A stretch of DNA of 64,000 bases from Planctomycetaceae bacterium (GTDB taxonomy: Bacteria; Planctomycetota; Planctomycetia; Pirellulales; Pirellulaceae). The notes under the pieces are model-generated. The model ran no database searches. It was not told the origin of the DNA and was given only the letters and a program-made list of their open reading frames with translations. The stretch is taken from contig PBSM01000188.1 of assembly GCA_002726245.1 (NCBI GenBank), positions 1-64,000 on the forward strand, in the 5' to 3' direction. Shown here piece after piece: positions 33,301 through 38,876 of the stretch; the first letter of the stretch is position 1, and every line of letters starts with the position of its first letter. The translations under genes were made by a program, and so were the position numbers.

Positions 33301-36300
33301 TCAAAGTCGTTGGGAGAGATGCCGGCGAGCAATTCCAGGTGTTCGCGGACAGACATCACGGCATCCGCGACGACTTGGATATCGACGGGCTCAATGTCGG
33401 ACACGGCAGGTCCGACGTCCAAAGTGTTTGCTGAAACGCTGAGCGCTGGAACATCCATACCCGCAAACGCTCCGGTGAACTCGACCTCGATCGGCGCCAC
33501 ATTCAACGGGCCGCCTGTTACGAGGATGTCGCCATTGTTAATCGTGCTCAGCGATTCAAGTGCCGCTTGGACATCGACGGTATCGGCATTAAAGTTGATC
33601 GGCACCTGCAGCGCAACCGAAGCTTCGTCAAACGAGAGATTGAAGGTGCCGACCGTCGCACCAGTCGCGTCAATCGACTGGGTGCGATTGATCGTGTTGT
33701 TCACGACCGACAGCAGCGGAACGTCGGTCCCCGTATGCTGGCCAACGAACTCAACCTCTACAGGACTGAATCCCAACGGGCCGCCGGTAACGACGACATC
33801 TCCACGCTCGATCGTGTCGAGCGACTCCAGCGAGTCTCGTACTTGAATCGCGGTGGCGTTGTACGGAATCACTTCCTGTCGAAGGAGGGACGAGCCATTA
33901 AACCCTAGATTGAATGCGCCGCCTGTCGCTCCAGCCACGGCAATCGACTGAATCTCATTCGTTGACGTGTTGAGCGGCGCATCGAAGCGAATGTCGCCAG
34001 TGACCCGGACAGCGTCGCCGTCGTCCAACTGCAGCCGGAAGGTTCCATCGGTCGGCGTTCCGACGTAGTCGAGTTCTTGCGTATCGTACGTCAATAAAGG
34101 CCCGCCGGGTGTACCCGCGATTAGCAGGTTCTCGGACAAGACATGCACAATGTCTTTGTCGTCCCACCGGGCGAAACTCGTCAACTTGTCAACCGCGCTG
34201 CCGAACTCGGTCTGAATACGAACGAAGACGCCGTTGACACTGTTGCCGATGACTCGGTTACCGTGAATGCTGGGTCCGACGCGACCGCGTGCGTCCGAGA
34301 AACTGTTCGGATCAGCCGACAACGCCGCGTCGGAGCTATTGGTGATCGTGTTGAAAGTGATTGCTGGCCGGGATTCGATCAGATGAATCGCTGAAAACGT
34401 CTCTTCAATCGAAGAGACAAAGACCTTGCCACCACCGTTGTTGATGTCCGCCTGCTGGACGACGTTGAGGACGCCGCCTTCGGCTTCGTTGTCGTGATCG
34501 GAATCGTCACGGAACACGATCCCGCCCCAATCACCGCTGCTAGCCGCTCCATTGGGGCCATCACTGTCACCACCTTCGGCGTCGTTGCGATAGGAGCGAA
34601 AGAAGACAGCGTTGTCCGGCGTGCCAAGCACCTGCAGCGCGCCACCGCTACGAATGTTGTTCTGGGCCGACGTGCCGACATCAACATTGGCGCGATGAAG
34701 CTTCAGCAACGCCCCTTCGTCGATCATCACCGTAACGTTTTGCGGAACTTCAAGATGCACGCCGTCGGGCAGTGGCTGGCTCAGATCGTCCAAGCCGATC
34801 AGATACGGCAGATTGTCTGCCCGCATCTTCAAATCACCATCGCTGCCAGGGTTACCAACGATGCGAACGATCTTGTCTGCTGCCGAATTATTCGCCGCCA
34901 ACAGCGCGGCGGGAATGTTGTCAAACGGGTCGTTGATCGTGCCGGTACCATCAGACAATCCCGGTCTGGGGTCGTTGGTTTTGTCAACGAAGACCGTGTT
35001 GCCGGCTTGAAACCAGAAGTCGAATGCTCCGCCAGGCTGGCTATCGAAGTCGCCGTCGAGCGGGATGTTCGTATCATCTTCGATGTTCGACGCCGCATGT
35101 GACGCGAAGCCAACTTGCAGGTCGTAGACACCCTCGGTTCTCCCTCCGCTGCCGGTGTCGGAGATCGTTGGGTCGTAGTCCGCGTTGCCGGTGCTTGAGA
35201 CGCCAAGGTAGTACGTGCCGGCAGCAAGTTCGACTTCGATCAGCGAGTCACGACTGAAGTAGTCGTCGTTCCTGGCGATCAATTCCTGATTGCCCAAGGC
35301 ATCTTCAGCGAACAGGGACAAGGTGGTGTCCAGCTTGCTCGCTTCTGGAAGCCGTTCCGCGATCGTTTCGGCCGTTAAGATGCCGGTCGATGTGAGTTCG
35401 AACCGATACAGATCGATATCGTTGCTGTCCGGCTGATGAAGCCGTTGAAGGTGTAGGATGTCGTGGTCGCTGGGAAAGACAGGCTCGGCAGTCAGATTCA
35501 GCCCGACGATCGACGGTAGATCGTTGGCATCGCCCAACCCCAGCAATCGTCCGATCTCTCGCATCATCGTCTGGAACCAAACGCCGCCATATTCGCTTTG
35601 GCCGAAGTCATGCGTTCCGTTTAGAATCACCTTCCCGTCACCGAGGACAGCATCCAAGCCGTTTGGATTGAGCGTTGGGTCGATGGCTCGAATATCACCC
35701 GTGGCAATCGTCAGCCCAGCACACGAGCCATCCAAAGTGCCGGTGCAATCGGCCTCTTCAAACTGCACGCCCAGACGGTCTCCGAGCAGTTCGAAAACTT
35801 CCCGAGCACGTTGCCGTTGTGTGGGGGTGATTTCATTTTCTTGCGCTGTCCCCTGCACGGTGCCGTAATTGGTCTGGAAGTTGTAAGTGATCGTGGTTAG
35901 ACCGGGTGTCGTGTCATAGTTCGTTCCAAGCACTAGACCGAACTCGTTAAGATGATCACTAACCGGAATGTGGCGATGGCCAGGCTCGTCGTTTCCGCCG
36001 ATCGGCACAGGCGAGTTGATAAAGAACTGCTGTTCAATCTGTGCCGAGAGGTCTTGTCCGGCAATGCCGAGAACCCCCAATCCGGTAGCTGTGGCGAAGC
36101 TCGAATTGTCGTCTGACAGCGAGACAGGGTTACCGGCGACCGCCTCGACTTCGAGAGAATAACCCCCGAATGTCGCGCCTCCAGTACTGCCACCCGCCGT
36201 TGTCGGATCGTAGACATCGCCACTAGAGATGCCGATGTAGTAGGCAGCATCTGGCGGTGCCGAGCCGTCGGTCGGCGCAGTAAAGCTCAGCGTCTCCACC

Positions 36301-38594
36301 GCTGCGTTGCCGCCGGTGTTGACGATATCGAGTTGCGTACCTGCTTCGTCAAAGACACGTACGATCGCATCGAGACCAGCGGCCGGACCAACCGTGACTT
36401 GAATCTCCTGTCCTTGCAGCAGCCGGACCTGAAACAAATCGACATCATCAACGCTCTCGCTACCTGTCGATACGTCGTCGCCTAGATAGGTCAACGTTGT
36501 GAAGATTCCACCATCGAACAACGTCCCTACATTCGAAGCAGAAGCGATCGTGTTGTTCGACTCATCGGATTCGCCGACACTCAAGCGATACGTCCCGGCA
36601 GGAATGTCGCTGGCAAACTCAAGCGTGGCCGCGTTTGCAACGGCGTCGAAAGTAACTTGCTTCGGCAGTAGCAACGTATCGTCTATCTCCGTCGCTGTCA
36701 GGTTCGTCTCGATCAATCGATAGAACGTCGGTGACTCGACCGTTGACTGGTTCAATCCTTCGTCCGAGAAGTAAACAACGATCTTCTTTGCGTCTTGTGC
36801 AAGCCCGCCCGATGAATCTCGTGTGACCGGTTGTGGGATGACCGCTGTAACTTGGGGAGCCAATTGAAGATCGAAGAAAATCGTATCGCGATCCGTGCCT
36901 GCGATCTCTGGCTCGAACGGAGAACCTGTTAAGTTGCGTACCGCAACGATTCCCTCCACCGGAATATCGACACCGAAAACTTCAATGCGATACAGATCGT
37001 CGGGCAACGCTTCTGCAAATCTGGCGATCACCGTGGAGCCGGTCTCGCCAAAGTCGAGATAGCCAGGCGTGATGACGTCGAAGCCGTTGTTGAAATCGTC
37101 GTCGCCACCGCTTCTCGTGATGCGGATACCACCGAGCGTGTTGGGATCCAGATCCTCGGCACTTGTGAAATGAAACACTAGTTCTCGCGGCCCGAAATTG
37201 AGGACATTCGCCGTTAGCGGGTCTAAGATCCCGCCATCGTTGGGATTCACGCTGACGAGCGCCGGCGGCGGTGGCAGTTCCTTCGCATCCAGATTCAAAG
37301 TGTAGAGTTGAGTCGCGTCGTCTGCACCGGTGATTCGGATCGTATAGTTACCGGGCTCGAAGACCAATGTGTTGATCTGCTCTGCGAAGCCGATCGCAGC
37401 GTTCGTGGAAGACGCGATCACATCTCCTCGTGAATTGATTAGTTCAAGACTCAAGTCGTTCTGCATCGACGAGTCGAACGGCGCAAAGGGTCCGCCCTGC
37501 GGTCCTTGCAAGTAGCTGAAGCCGGCCGGCGTGACGCGGAGATCGAGAATCGCACCTTCCGGCAGCGAGATGCCATACAGATCGGTATCCGAGTCGTCAT
37601 CGATACTGACGTTAAGTACGGCCGTTTTACCATTCACGAACGTACCGAGTTGAGTGGCATTAACGAGCGAGTCATTCGGCTCTAAGGCATCGCCATACAA
37701 ACGCTGCACGCCTTGGATGTCATCGTGCTGCGGTCCGTCGAACGCGAAGCTGATAAACGGCTCCATTAACTTGGTCTGGTTAACCGGTTCGACGTGCATC
37801 AACCCGATACCGTGGCCGATCTCGTGCCGAAGCATGTTTCGGATGCCGAGGTTCTGGCCGCCGGGCAGTGGATCGGCATTGAGTGAGTAGAAAATGTCGC
37901 CGGTATCGATCACCATGTCGCCACCAGTCGCAACGCTTCCACTGGGAAAGAAGTTGAAGGCTAGAACACCGTAGTTGCCATCAATGTTGCGACCCCCGAT
38001 CCGGAGATCAGGCCGCACACCTAGCTGTCCGATGCCAGTGGTGAGTTGGGCGCCGTCATCATTCGGCTCGAAGACCATGTTGATCCCGCTGAGCGCACCC
38101 CAGTCGTTGTAAGCGCCTTCAAACAGCGGGAACCAGACCCGGCTGCTAACGGGGCCTGTGCCACCACCGTAGATGCCGTCCATGAAGGCGACCAGATCGC
38201 TCTGCGAAGTGCCGTCGTCAAGAATCGTGCCGTCGGCGACAATGCCCCAAGTTAACGTGACCTGATCGCCGAGATTCGGACTGGTTCCACTCGCCGTCGT
38301 CGTCCAGCGGGTCGGCGTGAGCTGGAACGGCGATGCACCCGGCGGCAGGTTCCCGGTTCCGCCGTTGTTTTGTCCATTGGGATCCGCGCCCTGAGGGTAT
38401 TGCCAGTTATCGACATACTCCTGGGGTGTTCCGGGCGCAAAGATAGGGTCTGCCACGAGATCTGCTGCCAGCAGGACTCGATGTTCCAATTGCTCCAGGA
38501 ACATGGAACGTTCACTAAACGTCCGCTCGCGTTTCCGCTGCCGCTTGCTACGTAAGGACTTGCCTAGAGAACGTCCAGAACGTCGGTTGGACAT
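15354..38594 (-). CDS. Giant multidomain surface protein (7746 aa): LEPR-XLL-like leader, metzincin domains, Calx-beta and cadherin-like arrays, dockerin
   Basis: The N-terminus is very basic and carries a variant LEPR-XLL motif, LEHRVLLAAD (36-45). Domains in order: metzincin with zinc motif (45-302); PPC (303-437); two Ig-like; PPC (about 670-815); degenerate metzincin (about 855-1050); PPC; beta-helix (1190-1500); three VTGGPL repeats (1540-1780); beta-helix (1810-2110); PPC pair (2200-2575); propeller-like (2620-2930); jelly-roll-like (2960-3210); nine Calx-beta (3375-4465); beta-helix (4470-4680); Ig-like plus FEFD repeats (4690-5275); GEVED (5280-5480); about 18 cadherin-like/tandem-95 repeats (5480-7560); type I dockerin (7575-7645); acidic tail. 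I infer a surface adhesin or matrix protein with a possible protease. No stop or frame break interrupts the frame. ATG 38594 is preceded by a weak GGGTGG site, a hairpin and a promoter. It is paralogous to the next gene. Confidence 0.95.
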   Translation of the reverse strand: MSNRRSGRSLGKSLRSKRQRKRERTFSERSMFLEQLEHRVLLAADLVADPIFAPGTPQEYVDNWQYPQGADPNGQNNGGTGNLPPGASPFQLTPTRWTTTASGTSPNLGDQVTLTWGIVADGTILDDGTSQSDLVAFMDGIYGGGTGPVSSRVWFPLFEGAYNDWGALSGINMVFEPNDDGAQLTTGIGQLGVRPDLRIGGRNIDGNYGVLAFNFFPSGSVATGGDMVIDTGDIFYSLNADPLPGGQNLGIRNMLRHEIGHGIGLMHVEPVNQTKLMEPFISFAFDGPQHDDIQGVQRLYGDALEPNDSLVNATQLGTFVNGKTAVLNVSIDDDSDTDLYGISLPEGAILDLRVTPAGFSYLQGPQGGPFAPFDSSMQNDLSLELINSRGDVIASSTNAAIGFAEQINTLVFEPGNYTIRITGADDATQLYTLNLDAKELPPPPALVSVNPNDGGILDPLTANVLNFGPRELVFHFTSAEDLDPNTLGGIRITRSGGDDDFNNGFDVITPGYLDFGETGSTVIARFAEALPDDLYRIEVFGVDIPVEGIVAVRNLTGSPFEPEIAGTDRDTIFFDLQLAPQVTAVIPQPVTRDSSGGLAQDAKKIVVYFSDEGLNQSTVESPTFYRLIETNLTATEIDDTLLLPKQVTFDAVANAATLEFASDIPAGTYRLSVGESDESNNTIASASNVGTLFDGGIFTTLTYLGDDVSTGSESVDDVDLFQVRLLQGQEIQVTVGPAAGLDAIVRVFDEAGTQLDIVNTGGNAAVETLSFTAPTDGSAPPDAAYYIGISSGDVYDPTTAGGSTGGATFGGYSLEVEAVAGNPVSLSDDNSSFATATGLGVLGIAGQDLSAQIEQQFFINSPVPIGGNDEPGHRHIPVSDHLNEFGLVLGTNYDTTPGLTTITYNFQTNYGTVQGTAQENEITPTQRQRAREVFELLGDRLGVQFEEADCTGTLDGSCAGLTIATGDIRAIDPTLNPNGLDAVLGDGKVILNGTHDFGQSEYGGVWFQTMMREIGRLLGLGDANDLPSIVGLNLTAEPVFPSDHDILHLQRLHQPDSNDIDLYRFELTSTGILTAETIAERLPEASKLDTTLSLFAEDALGNQELIARNDDYFSRDSLIEVELAAGTYYLGVSSTGNADYDPTISDTGSGGRTEGVYDLQVGFASHAASNIEDDTNIPLDGDFDSQPGGAFDFWFQAGNTVFVDKTNDPRPGLSDGTGTINDPFDNIPAALLAANNSAADKIVRIVGNPGSDGDLKMRADNLPYLIGLDDLSQPLPDGVHLEVPQNVTVMIDEGALLKLHRANVDVGTSAQNNIRSGGALQVLGTPDNAVFFRSYRNDAEGGDSDGPNGAASSGDWGGIVFRDDSDHDNEAEGGVLNVVQQADINNGGGKVFVSSIEETFSAIHLIESRPAITFNTITNSSDAALSADPNSFSDARGRVGPSIHGNRVIGNSVNGVFVRIQTEFGSAVDKLTSFARWDDKDIVHVLSENLLIAGTPGGPLLTYDTQELDYVGTPTDGTFRLQLDDGDAVRVTGDIRFDAPLNTSTNEIQSIAVAGATGGAFNLGFNGSSLLRQEVIPYNATAIQVRDSLESLDTIERGDVVVTGGPLGFSPVEVEFVGQHTGTDVPLLSVVNNTINRTQSIDATGATVGTFNLSFDEASVALQVPINFNADTVDVQAALESLSTINNGDILVTGGPLNVAPIEVEFTGAFAGMDVPALSVSANTLDVGPAVSDIEPVDIQVVADAVMSVREHLELLAGISPNDFELTGGPLSQAPVRLQFAGQFTAHDIPGVSIDTDAVVGATPTVTDLADAGVSDHRLDARLQIDPGVIVKLSSARIHAEVGAQLIAEGTGDLPILFTSVADDRFGVGGTFDTQSDGNATVPAGGDWAGLVFTPTSEGSLDHIHQAFAGGQTAIEGTFANFNAIEIHQADVRIANSLIEENAGGITATSGSTGGGGTVLDRGTLTANAAATIFVRGSQPTIINNVIRRNNDPGGTVAAISINTNALNSERISDPGRTTGFLDQLRETESNHGPLVLENRLVSNGVNGIFVRGEELTTEGVWDDTDIVHVVTSNIQVPNLHGLGGLTLQSKPTESLVIKFQSGASGAGFTATGLPSDISDRIGGAVQVLGQPGFPVVLTALSDCTVGAGFTSEGLAQLETLGGACGGAVSGGFTGVTLDQFSNDRNVAVFNEIEPAFSDGLDTNAIPGQAQFLGDLAPNEQSGDENRRLGFEVRGAVSFDDPGDVDVYSFSAESGTEVWFDIDRTASTLDTVVELIDSQGQFLARSLDNDTLSGGVQPSVTALHLLKDEHDGPDWFSSNLRDAGMRVVLPGLPGLNTYFVRVRSQPAPGNENDTSGGLTRGDYQLQVRLRQKDEEPGSTVRHADIRFATNGIHIQGLPEHSSLAGDEGETTATHNSLGSAQSLGNLLITDKNTISVGGDLAASNEVDWYSFTLDYNLVDASLGADKSFATAFDIDYADGLTRADTVLAVYDENGRLILMGRDSDISDDRPKPNESSDLDDLSRGTVGVLDPFIGTVQLPAGNRAAGSSHTYFVAVASNGQIPTAITSTLSGAPNTSVRLEPISSVQRIVEDHIGFTGFVSNIDADGRAVEVLPQHEEPILDIHSIESLSTSVRPFSLEDVQLFVTDPTLVSTINPRTGEVVLSNLAASGPLFQATGFVDLDMRSDGRLVGYRDIPTNPTVAGVFDEFDVGTIPGALLDSLDYVNLPSTPNAAALTSFVSSRNGGTTTQAPTVSYRYFLAVHEGSNSRLFNSPGLLGVTPTNIGLVSGLNGLITGLQAVGSRLFAVTNAGEFAEINPINAAATSVVDFSANVVGRGVPFSGLTLGPQNVEGGAYADTLFAVTTNGWMYAMDQFGKPANVFTPSGDANGDGATDASDAFGVPISIANAQGLAFSPLDFNLWHPTARRGQTDQPGHGVTSAFDDSKLTSFQRNNIGLPGDPENRIQQDSQGGASFYFGLDQFVSNTQFTNYRYHGSNQFGIIDANAQFDLSSNSTIRNTYNLPGGSQGSLVTDEFSLQGYSGTDKPTLYFNYFLQTENATGSNNGGFLDSARVFVSRDEGASWELVATNNSLTSTDDTGDAELPSFASASRDAWAVSPNQGVQQLYNGGGWRQARIDLADFAGESDLQLRFDFSTAGNLNDPTLPAIVEASGQGLNDLDRALNNRFEGFYVDDIIVGFTERGELVTGAPQGSTAFTAPPRNPDAPQELLTGDYQLEIRRSTEIIESRLGELGNPVSEASTETLIFRQFDTNDRLTSGRSLSVPEGASVLDGQLFSISDGILDPPPVFEFDSNGVWDSNHVRLEIAGTETAGEVAHLVVDAINGIADFVVIPMTKPLAANSPTIDLLHATLIDVTTGNEREHLFVDVADATIAETGANNSTIATITRTGDLSSDLLGVTVMAIDPATGLITDEVTLSSATVDFVSGVATAQVTITGNADLIADLTQPVKIVVAAPTGPSIPVTPGNLDVLDVESAQLTLGIDLASISELGGSAVGTVTRNTTNTGPLDVNLVAHLTNVDPNPGTGTIDPRAAREISIPISVTIPANANDVTFAITAIDDDFFDGDQVVSVTAFSDGLGSDTQTLTVLDEGDLLLELTATQIDEPPGTVTMTTGRVTRSGSTAGILTVTIEARDLQSPFAFSDEVDLTGVAVGNPVTVEIPDGAAFATFDITARLDSISDGDQTIEIVAKATINSLQRIDSELLDVIDANDPTLSIEVGTSQLSEAYSNSFAQPLPATYIRIVRSGDLDNDATVTFDATGPDITLPFSTVTIPAGRAFVDVPVLTINDTLAAPNDPSPTPTVITARLSPTIFATATLEIDDNEDNYIVGVFEDSVGVVAQGVILEDSGSVANTANVVVRRPFTGDDFTVTVDASPSGSVRIPAGDTFAPDTADAIFAANQTARPITLDTIPNAVTDHEREVTFTVTGGATTSLFVADDEDPSLTVTIDRPVISEAGERASVTVTRQNNSQTGSPLQVFLAVFDPERAGSPASDEVAIVSPITGALVPSLALIIPACDATTTVPECTEISFFIEGLPDGIIDADYDLDGDGSRQRAVVSASVLPTSAVLHNRAIASIYVHDADLPLSLVELTFLDRNGNPTTSINERDGMRAARGVITVNNLEGRDTRSVWRDANSAPITFTVQATDAGGADATGDEVNIYGGDLSNVLQVILPAGSSTVEFDIDSLDDLLLDGNQAIDFALTASDPRLGGISSTLTVADNPPPPRGLLIEVVDGSSSDVDAIDEGNAAEVRVTRTGDVTLPLTVTVVGSPEVELNGGMPAVLSFNAGEATAMMTIPILGVVDGLADGTRTVIVDVDRSTPELNGYDIITDQLDIVDLDIAELTVSILGPVSFAEDAGAGASSARVTRNTPNDQPLVVSLMSSDPTEARTAPTVTIPAGLDWVDFSIDAVDELLTDGPFTDVAIMATASEHLTGTAVVNVESVDNANDYERLGDVNLEREQGHIVIGSNRITGVSGVGILVSPGVSPNSALRGPEPNTANLVPGITLVNNIVAEAGMAAVSASGNGRTVPFLRIVNNTFFGGNDSNGVELSSEVSATILNNIFSDVTDGVVVASDNGTAEVILGANLFHMTSAQGADAIEIADTDPLFVDADTGNFYLVAGSLAIDSSRNSLADRGSYVNVKAPLGIPPSPILAPERDVFGQLRVDDPSQNSSFGFGSDVFKDRGAVDRADVLGPFAVLTNPVDRIGELTPPIEEDLARDLDPNETVVHVKEGNPREFSILLKDGRGGRLPFEGTGIDAATINENTVRLFENGRELFAGVDFTLGYAHTSATILLTPASGVWRPASAYTILLNNKDRLLLNPPSVLEIADGDQFTVSDNSNGTAVFEFERGYTLEVPELLTFELPIVGVQGGIRDGDTFTITGGAPTPTVFEFNRNSIFDPNNVLIPFTLNDSLDDVADSIVNILGGAGIGLEPENLGNGRVHLGIPGTHSIDLTGTRIALSGTAEVVGDGDLFSFSFDDGTTVQSVMFEFDRDGIFDPNNTQLPYVLQDTHEDLADRIVVALQAAGFNLPDIEHLGNGIIHIGGEVGHILDTAGTNLIQIGMPGVTGPLQLLLPASGGGLNGVFDGDQFTVRSGTQSVTFEFDNDGLRTANTVGIIVDTTFSKDDVANNVLAALQAANLGLNPQKLPNGDVLLGEPTGAVDFDLTINFIGNIGSAGVSGGAIPIPVKNTPEFTKTRIAGRIVKEINRSQLVDVVARATGDGKIILDGASTVTGINQTAIPAIRDTAGNALRANQPDGETRFTILTVGTGLDFGDAPDPFDGPLPFDEIPGRYPTLLANDGARHAVLRRNPLFFGPVGSDTAIDTETDAPTPASGLTDDLVDDNDELLGNGISINGVITPTVIESGEVFAFRTPVTIQSSGIGFVDAWIDFDQDGDWEDNEKVLDSEPVVTGFNQRNLEAPPVGAKLGTTFARFRISTVGGLAPDGIVVDGEVEDHVVTIISNVAPTATPMSHGPIFEDQIDVDPSQLVVDLTNTFDDADIVPRNDKLVIEIVSNDNPAIVQASLSGSTSSLTGTMLNLTQTANAHGEAVITLRATDHALRTVETSFTLVVQAVNDQPTLLLPPNQSGFEETPQNVPGIVVGDIDIDEGNGPQVGLITVTLSAPSGRLDVKTDLGNGVSLSDVQNNGTSTVTITSSIGAINNTFAAGTGLIYTGGFEFSGNAEVVVRVNDNGNSPAPDQERLGTITISVTATNDAPIITLPSTTGFGTLAEDTSETFTGLTVSDADAGSGDLRATLDVDNGILELVDASDVLFLNGTLDGSSFIELQGTLVGIDKAINGLTYRPSAHFNGLSGFVITVDDLGNTPGSLASGNNVVSRTVGLTVVAVNDPPSFTIASNPPPSNEDAGFQTVSSFVTDILRGPAAAVDETSQIVSFEIVNILTQGSDTLTFESLAIDSITGTLTYEAARDTNGTATVSVRLCDNGSPGTPSDNCLLGGVASAVQTFDITVNAINDAPQFVKGPNITIDEDSGAQELADWATGVAAGPPTATDEGVQTKTFTTPLLLNSDSELVFSSPPVIDPSGKLSFETAAHSNGLSVFRVALQDNESGVFPNINTSQFQTFTISVDAVNDAPTFNIAGLSQTINEDALLQTLPGFVTDISPGPPSPSDEDGQVLQFNVNFTGNLTFNVPPQVDASTGTLIYQPQANSNGSAVVMLTLVDSGSSVTLNVNASVPQSFTITVDPINDPPTFQLVDQNAATTQVDLTVDENDVPPVGGSPNPVQTVTDFATSISRGPSDEDAQQLAFDLTVQTLAGTLTFDVAPSISDVGELSFRAAPDTNGAAVISVRLSDDGNGSAPHINTSGMQTFTLSVNAVNDLPVVANPIADVDVDEDSASTEIELFPSVFADPDINPWDGDSLTLSVVGNTNPGLVESCPTGAATCTLPSSVLTLDYQENQSGVAEIIVQATDQIGTSVTDTFTVTVTAVNDAPVISGPTTLPATEDVVSALENLSITDVDSATGQLDVTLEVSDGILTINSVGGLSIVGNTNGTNRIALSGSAASLASMLSAATGLTYRGDQDFNGTDMLVITANDQGNTGNPPGATATLSADATIPIVVAAVNDPPTAGPDVLTTQEDVPVTFNASILRANDSRGPANESAQNLTAALPGGAIEINSTNGGTASISNGEITYTPPIDFVGTDTFVYEVTDDGLPINQSALGTVTVTITSVNDPPVPGEDTKIADEDTMLVFDAIDLLVNDGTGPLTAIDEVLEILTVTGVSPTSDEGGTVSLVSGAITYLPPADFAGTDTFTYTVVDDGQSNGVLDRKSFIGTVNVTVREVNDPPVVTDDTRTTAEDTRHVFNASVLTLNDEPGPANESNQPLTVASVSGTSSNGGVVALTSGVISYTPPLDYNGIDTFTYTVRDNGLTSGSSDVQTTTGTVTMIVTAVNDTPTATSDTATTAEDQPLVITGSSLAINDARGPSNESGQNLTITAVGASAQGGTVTLNAATGEIAYNPKQDFNGNDTFTYTIRDDGLTNGVLEPKTATATVTVTVTPVNDAPVAVTDQHTIPEDNALVLGASVLLGNDLRGPADPTIDQEETQTLMITDVSQDSSEGGTVTLIGSTLTYTPPADFNGLDTFTYTIVDNGRTGNDPDPKGASGTVSVTVSEVNDAPILRGAVATMFEDDTLILTPSELFLDDSAGPPDEAGVQTLAATSVSGTSERGGTVTLVNTINGMTVAYVPPANFNGLDTFVYTAVDNGETNGTLDPRSSTGTYTIDITPQNDAPTAVSDAFAGNEDAILQVAGEGVLGNDFDIDVPKDVLTVVNPGQITTDLGATVTIASDGTFSYDPTSSAALQSLADGQSDLDRFRYTVGDGTTTSNEATVRISVSGRNDAPVALDDTGFTVDEDSQLSVATSNSILLNDTDAEEPEVGAPMIGSLRAVRVSGPGNGSLNLNANGTFTYTPNPDFNGIDTFVYRANDGLTNSNPATVSITVAPGNDAPVAGGDVYSVNQDTTLAVNATDGVLRNDSDPDQLFPLTVELVNDPFNGDLQLSSSDGSFTYSPNASFVGTDTFTYRAIDSEGLRSLDTTVVINVLDTNPFQNPRNPLDVNNDGFVSPIDALLLTNEINANGSHALTTALANVPFPDTNGDGTISPIDVVQVINFLNNNSGLPEGESSAPAGLVRVAADVAPPTSAVFGHNVVGQPESPITQVSPDGAPIADEHQEFFGSLGDQEQAASDEQAIRASEDVADVKEDDFADALEELFGSSFDDLM
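15665..15875 (-). other. Type I dockerin domain of the 7746-residue protein
   Basis: Two EF-hand-like calcium loops, DVNNDGFVSPIDALLL and DTNGDGTISPIDVVQV, each keep the D-x-N-x-D-G-x6-D ligand pattern. They stand directly before the acidic C-terminal tail. In clostridia, dockerins bind cohesins; no cohesin-like domain was recognised in the window. Confidence 0.9.
15890..22165 (-). other. Array of about 18 cadherin-like / tandem-95 repeats
   Basis: Repeats of about 95-130 residues each end in a linker such as VNDAPV, INDPPT or RNDAPV and begin with an EDT/EDS strand. Phrases such as YTPPADFNGTDTFTYTV and GTVTVTVT recur. The linkers resemble the calcium-binding inter-domain junctions of cadherin-like folds. 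Upstream members (toward 22165) are longer and more diverged than those near the dockerin. Confidence 0.9.
25205..28475 (-). other. Array of nine Calx-beta domains
   Basis: Nine units carry the pattern of an acidic start (ISEAG, IDEGN, FAEDAG), a V-T-R-x-G strand, and a later D-G-x-Q/T/F strand followed by V-x-V/I-D. Calx-beta domains bind calcium in Na/Ca exchangers and are common in large bacterial surface proteins. Confidence 0.85.
35440..36030 (-). other. Degenerate metzincin (serralysin-like) domain
   Basis: The segment follows the layout of a serralysin/matrixin-type domain, ending in a helix where HExxHxxGxxH is expected. Here it reads REIGRLLGLGD (1012-1022): the catalytic Glu1013 and the Gly remain, but all three zinc-binding His are Arg, Arg and Asp. 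It should not bind zinc. Confidence 0.75.
37690..38465 (-). other. Metzincin metallopeptidase domain with intact zinc site
   Basis: HEIGHGIGLMH at residues 257-267 matches HExxHxxGxxH, and KLMEP (275-279) fits the Met-turn. The domain lies right after the LEPR-XLL-like leader and before a PPC domain, a usual arrangement for secreted proteases. No propeptide cysteine switch is apparent. Confidence 0.85.
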
Positions 38595-38655
38595 GAAGCC
38601 ACCCTTAGATCAGGGGAAGTGCATATGAACCTACGAAGCAGCAAGAACCTACCAA

Positions 38656-38709
38656 AACCGGACCTCTCCCCTGGTCGTTTTAATAAAACGCACCTGAGAG
38701 GCCGGTTTG
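38656..38709 (-). promoter_or_regulatory. 5'-UTR hairpin of the 7746-residue giant gene
   Basis: An outer stem (38656-38669 with 38697-38709, AAACCGG and CCTCTC pairing across one bulge) encloses an inner perfect repeat CGTTTTA-A-TAAAACG (38777... recounted at 38677-38691). On the minus strand it is followed by TTTTGG, and it lies between the predicted promoter and the ATG. It could be a leader attenuator, an RNA-stabilising structure or a dispersed palindrome. Confidence 0.6.
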
Positions 38710-38756
38710 TAGCTGTAAGTGCTGTCCAGGCTTTTAGTTTGTGTCTATTCGGTCGA

Positions 38757-38784
38757 TTATAGTTGCGGTAGAACCTATTGCAAG
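38757..38784 (-). promoter_or_regulatory. Predicted sigma-70-type promoter of the 7746-residue giant gene
   Basis: The minus strand shows TTGCAA (38784-38779), a 16-base spacer and a perfect TATAAT (38762-38757). Transcription would start near 38750, leaving a leader of about 155 bases before ATG 38594. Planctomycete promoters are not always of this consensus, so this is a prediction. Confidence 0.55.
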
Positions 38785-38876
38785 AAATATGAATCAACTC
38801 AACGTAGGCTACCTATTCAACTCATTATTAACGCACCTCGATCGCTGAACGAACGACCCTTGCGGGGAGTTAAGAA

